From: Planotetraspora kaengkrachanensis
Lineage (GTDB): Bacteria; Actinomycetota; Actinomycetes; Streptosporangiales; Streptosporangiaceae
Assembly: GCF_016862895.1 (NCBI RefSeq)
Contig: NZ_BONV01000040.1
Span: forward strand, 53,557-117,556
Length of the DNA: 64,000 bases
Reading direction: 5' to 3'
Below are positions 61,098-64,000 of the stretch, piece by piece. Numbering within the stretch: position 1 is the first letter of the stretch; every line of letters starts with the position of its first letter. Made by a program: the position numbers and the translations under genes. The notes below the pieces were generated by a model. That model was given only the letters and a program-made list of their open reading frames with translations, was not told where the DNA came from and ran no database searches.

Positions 61098-61541
61098 GTG
61101 GCGTCCGACAGCAGGGTGGAAGTATTCCGCTCACCCCAGCCCGGCCAGATCAAACGGGTCGAGATCCGCATCGTGGGCGGCAACATCAGAATCAATGCCC
61201 TCGATACCGACATGGTGACCGTCACGGCACACGGTGATGTCGCAACGCTGGGCGCCCAGGCCGGCGTCCAGGGCGACATCCTGCACATCACCTCGTCATC
61301 CGCCCTGCGCTACTTCCTCCAAAAGAGCCGCATCGACCTGGTCCTCGACGTGCCGGAGGACATAGGCGTCTTCATCAAGGTGTTCGGCGCCGACATCGTC
61401 ATCAACGGCGGCACTGGGCCACTGGAGGTACGCGGAGTCGCCGGCGCGATCGAAGGCACGACGCACTCCAAAGAGGTCAAGGTGCGCTTCATCGTCGGCG
61501 GCAACGATCTCGTCCAAGCGGCCGGAGGCGACGGCTCCTGA
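61098..61541 (+). CDS. DUF4097-like beta-strand repeat protein
   Basis: The product is 147 residues. GTG 61098 has GAGGAG 8 nt upstream. The sequence is made of regular beta strands: RVEIRIVGGNIRINALDTDM, VTVTAHGD, DLVLDVPEDIGVFIKVFGAD and VKVRFIVGGNDL. It resembles a short DUF4097/adhesin-like beta-helix. No signal peptide, so cytoplasmic. Role unknown. Confidence 0.75.
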   Translation: MASDSRVEVFRSPQPGQIKRVEIRIVGGNIRINALDTDMVTVTAHGDVATLGAQAGVQGDILHITSSSALRYFLQKSRIDLVLDVPEDIGVFIKVFGADIVINGGTGPLEVRGVAGAIEGTTHSKEVKVRFIVGGNDLVQAAGGDGS

Positions 61542-61740
61542 GCCAGAAGGGCTAACGGCTCCGAAGGCATACACCCATGTCTCCGTCATCAACACCGCGG
61601 TCGCGCTCGCCGACGCGCATCGACCGGCCCCACCGCATGCGGCAGCCGGTGACCGGTCTCATCGCAGAGACCCCGGCCGCAGAGTGGGCCGTTGGAGAGG
61701 TACGCCACCGGCATGGACGCGTCTGGCTGAGCGCCGGCTG

Positions 61741-62061
61741 TCAGGGGGTGTTCGTGGATGAAAGATCGTGCTTGGTGAACATGGTCAATAGAACGCCAAT
61801 GGGTTTGTCCGCCTCGGTCGGATAGCGGAAGCCCCGGTCAGGGTTGATCTTGTAGTGATTGCGGCGCCCCACCTTGAAGCACGTCAGGTAGTCCGCTTCA
61901 CGCAGGTCGTTCACGATGTTTTGCACCGCACGCTCAGTGATGCCGATGGCATTCGCGATGTCTCGAAGTCGCGCTTCCGGATCGCGAGCGATCTCCAACA
62001 AGACCCGGGCGTGATGAGTCAGGAAGGTCCACGAGGACGAACGGGCATCCGGACTCGTCAT
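61741..62061 (-). CDS. Winged-helix transcriptional regulator (MarR/ArsR-like)
   Basis: This about 106-residue protein has TFLTHHARVLLEIARDPEAR, LRDIANAIGITERAVQNIVNDL (HTH) and a wing DYLTCFKVGRRNHYKINP. ATG 62061 or 62085. This small type is frequent next to STAS and ATPase regulators in actinomycetes. It is divergent from the STAS gene at 62244. Confidence 0.85.
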   Translation of the reverse strand: MTSPDARSSSWTFLTHHARVLLEIARDPEARLRDIANAIGITERAVQNIVNDLREADYLTCFKVGRRNHYKINPDRGFRYPTEADKPIGVLLTMFTKHDLSSTNTP

Positions 62062-62243
62062 GACCGCTTCCCACCTTTTCGGCATCAGCCGGGCACATGT
62101 GGACCGTCTAACGATACCTGATCATCCTTACCTGAAGAGGAATACATGAAGAGACTTTCGTATAAGGCCCTTCAGGTGTTAGGGTCCAGTAGGCGCGCTG
62201 AGGTCGGCCAGCGCGTCACCTCGGAAGGTCAGGGGGTAGATCC

Positions 62244-62657
62244 ATGACCGCGATCCGCAAAGGCGTCACACCAGACGGTCATAGGGCCGGCGACCCAGTC
62301 GAGGCCGTCTTGTACCTCGATCAGCACCTCCGCATCACCTGCAATCTGGGACTGCGCACCACGCTCATCCAGTTGATCGGCGAGCTCGACGCCAGCAACG
62401 CCCAGGCGCTCGCCAAGACACTGACACAAGTCAGACGAGGTGAAGACACCCTCGTCATCGACACCGCCAAGCTCGATTTCATCGACCTCGCAGGCCTGCG
62501 CGTGCTGACCGGACTCTGTCGTGACGGCTCGGTCCTACTCACCAACATGCCACGCCACATGCTGCGCCTGATCGAGCTTCTGGCCGGAGACACGGACAGT
62601 CCACAAGAGACCGTGACTACTTACGTGAGGCCAAAGGCAGCACGACCAGCGCGGTGA
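62244..62657 (+). CDS. STAS-domain protein (anti-sigma antagonist-like)
   Basis: This 137-residue protein has a STAS fold: TLIQLIGELDASNAQALAKTL, DTLVIDTAKLDFIDLAGLRVL. At the position where RsbV/SpoIIAA-type antagonists have a phosphorylatable Ser or Thr after Asp, this one has Leu (FIDLAGL). It is therefore probably not switched by a kinase. GGGGG lies 8 nt before ATG 62244. Confidence 0.85.
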   Translation: MTAIRKGVTPDGHRAGDPVEAVLYLDQHLRITCNLGLRTTLIQLIGELDASNAQALAKTLTQVRRGEDTLVIDTAKLDFIDLAGLRVLTGLCRDGSVLLTNMPRHMLRLIELLAGDTDSPQETVTTYVRPKAARPAR

Positions 62658-62900
62658 GTTCCTTCCCCCAGGCTGGCTGAGTAGCGGTCACTCCCTGCCT
62701 CTATATGCGGTGATTGCCGACGCTGCGCGCAGTACGGAACATCGTCCGTCCGACAGTGGCGCGCCGGCCATCACGTCTTGTGCGTCTTCCCACCTGTCGC
62801 CGCGTGAGCGAGGAACTTAGGGGTTGTTCGCGGCAGCCGCTCCAACCGGGGGCCGTCTGTGCGCCGAGGCGGCGTAATGGCAACGCGTCATCAGTCGGAA

Positions 62901-63248
62901 CTACTCCGTCAGCTCAGCCTTGAGAGCGTCGTCCAGGGTGGGGTAGATCGAGATATGCCCTGCGAGGCCGAGCACGATGAAAAGCTCCTGAATACGCGGG
63001 CGGACGCCGACCATCACCATCCGATCATCCGGCTCCATGCTGTGGTACGCCTCGAACAGAACCCCGAGGCCCCGGCTGTCGATGAACGTGAGATCACTTA
63101 AGTCGAACATCAGCCTGCGCGGCGTTACAGCAAGAGCCGAATCAACGACCATCCGGAACGTATCTTCTGTGACCAAGTCCAATTCCCCGCACACCTTGAT
63201 CACAGTCCACGGCGCCCGAAGCCAAGTGGACACAGAGAAGGGCTGCAT
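62901..63248 (-). CDS. STAS-domain anti-sigma factor antagonist
   Basis: This 115-residue protein has VIKVCGELDLVTEDTFRMVV and the full phosphosite context DLTFIDSRGLGVLFEA, with Ser in the conserved place, so it is a standard RsbV-like antagonist. GAGGAGG lies 6 nt before ATG 63248. The frame extends left to 63536 without similarity. It would release an ECF or SigB-like sigma factor from its anti-sigma kinase. Confidence 0.9.
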   Translation of the reverse strand: MQPFSVSTWLRAPWTVIKVCGELDLVTEDTFRMVVDSALAVTPRRLMFDLSDLTFIDSRGLGVLFEAYHSMEPDDRMVMVGVRPRIQELFIVLGLAGHISIYPTLDDALKAELTE

Positions 63249-63846
63249 TTTGGCCTCCTCCCCGGCGGCGCTGACCAGCAAAGATTGGTTGGCGCACACC
63301 AGGCGCGACCCCGGCGCGGAGGCGCCAGCACCCTGACCGGGGCCGCTGAACATCCCGCCATCTGCAGGATGCGGAGGGCGGGATCCGAACGGCTTACCCG
63401 ACCAGCAGAGGCCAAACCCACGCATGCAGTTGATCACACCGGAGCGATGGCCTTCAGTGGCGCTATGTCGCCAGAGGCATTCCGGACGGTTACCGGATGT
63501 GGGACAACGGCGCGTCGCTGGTGGGACGACCTCCACGAGCTATGCCCGCTCGACAAAGTTGATGCTGGGTTCGCACGCCAACGACCTGTCCTTCACCCCT
63601 CCGGGGCATGGTCGCGGCCATGGTGTTCAGGAACCACGCCGTCTGACCCCGTCGAAGATCGCTGTGGTAGGTGCTCAGGAGGCCCAGTCTGATCAGGCGA
63701 CTCAATGTCGGAAGCAGTGTGATGAATAGAAGTTCCGGCATGGCGACACCTCGTGTCGTAACCATGTGTATTCGATCGCTACTTTGCGTAGTACCCTCGG
63801 AGGTCTCAGCTCATCTCCCCACCCGGAAGATCGGTAAGGAGGTGCA
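63249..63846. other. Gap with hairpin and palindrome
   Basis: No convincing gene in about 600 bp. ATCCCGCC (63352-63359) and GGCGGGAT (63377-63384) can pair; CGACACCTCGTGTCG (63744-63758) is a perfect 15-bp palindrome about 90 bp before the small gene that follows. Confidence 0.4.
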
Positions 63847-63999
63847 ATGCCGTCCTCATATCTCCCCCCGCCGGACCAGTCAGGCCTTGAGGCATGGATT
63901 CGGCAACTGCTTCGTCTCACAGGAGCCTGTGCGATCTCTGAGCCCTCTGCGGTCTTCCCAACGCTCATAGATGCCTCTAGCCACACGCCCATGACCTAG
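63847..63999 (+). CDS. Small 50-residue protein of unknown function
   Basis: ATG 63847 is preceded by AAGGAGG, one of the strongest ribosome sites in the window. The protein starts MPSSYLPPPDQSGLEAWIRQ and continues LLRLTGACAISEPSA, ending THPMT-like (SHTPMT) with TAG at 63997-63999. The middle could form an amphipathic helix. Not recognised. Confidence 0.55.
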   Translation: MPSSYLPPPDQSGLEAWIRQLLRLTGACAISEPSAVFPTLIDASSHTPMT

Positions 64000-64000
64000 A

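Noticed and set aside
63285..63692. Frame of 135 codons in the last gap
   Set aside because: Arg/Thr/Pro-rich with no recognisable pattern; overlaps other equally open frames.

Overview
The window is high-GC actinomycete DNA. The codon-position GC bias, MerR/TetR/XRE/HxlR/LacI-rich gene content, sugar importers that lack their own ATPase (normally served by a shared MsiK-type ATPase), STAS regulators and DasR-like sites all point that way. A filamentous soil genus, Streptosporangiales-like or Streptomyces-like, is plausible but cannot be fixed from sequence alone. No rRNA, tRNA, CRISPR array or intact insertion sequence was seen.

Region 1 (1-15.8 kb) is a plant-polysaccharide use locus. Two tandem paralogous carbohydrate ABC import cassettes (lipoprotein binding protein plus two permeases, no ATPase) each end in a different glycosidase: a GH63-like enzyme in the first and a GH127 beta-L-arabinofuranosidase in the second. 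Three LacI-family regulators lie between them. A large secreted GH39-like enzyme with lectin and chitin-binding-type modules follows, behind a LacI-type operator. Region 2 (15.8-22.5 kb) holds an XRE regulator, a small stress-type protein, a membrane protein with a Thr/Pro/Glu linker, and an HxlR regulator divergent from a DUF302 - quinone oxidoreductase - haloalkane dehalogenase operon. Region 3 (22.5-34 kb) is a ribose-type sugar locus: IclR regulator, aldehyde dehydrogenase, RbsA, RbsC and RbsB-like importer, PfkB kinase, then two large secreted proteins and the wreck of another binding protein.

Region 4 (34-53 kb) is a scrambled accessory zone. It has remnants of a purine-pathway formyltransferase and a luciferase-like monooxygenase, and a methionine sulfoxide reductase gene (B then A domain) split by a GTP cyclohydrolase II plus RibD-type reductase cassette. 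It also has five GNAT acetyltransferase genes or fragments, a TetR gene coupled to a TetR-like effector domain lacking its DNA-binding part, two inverted thiolase remnants, an ECF-type sigma factor separated by 8 kb from a likely anti-sigma partner, a MerR/SDR pair, and an XRE gene whose recognition-helix region is missing. Seven copies of one 16-bp inverted repeat, TGGAC-N6-GTCCA (two with one mismatch), sit before genes in this zone and suggest one TetR-type local regulon.

Region 5 (53-64 kb) has a TetR/SDR divergent pair with a perfect palindrome between them, an RpiR regulator, a secreted M14 carboxypeptidase, a secreted GH18 chitinase with three DasR-like sites upstream, a truncated GNAT, a DUF4097-like protein, a winged-helix regulator and two STAS-domain proteins. 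A 50-codon gene with a strong ribosome binding site ends the window.

Functionally the left and right arms feed on plant and chitin glycans through secreted enzymes and importers. The centre looks like a hot spot of insertion, deletion and regulatory rewiring. Function calls rest on motif recognition by eye; no database search was run.
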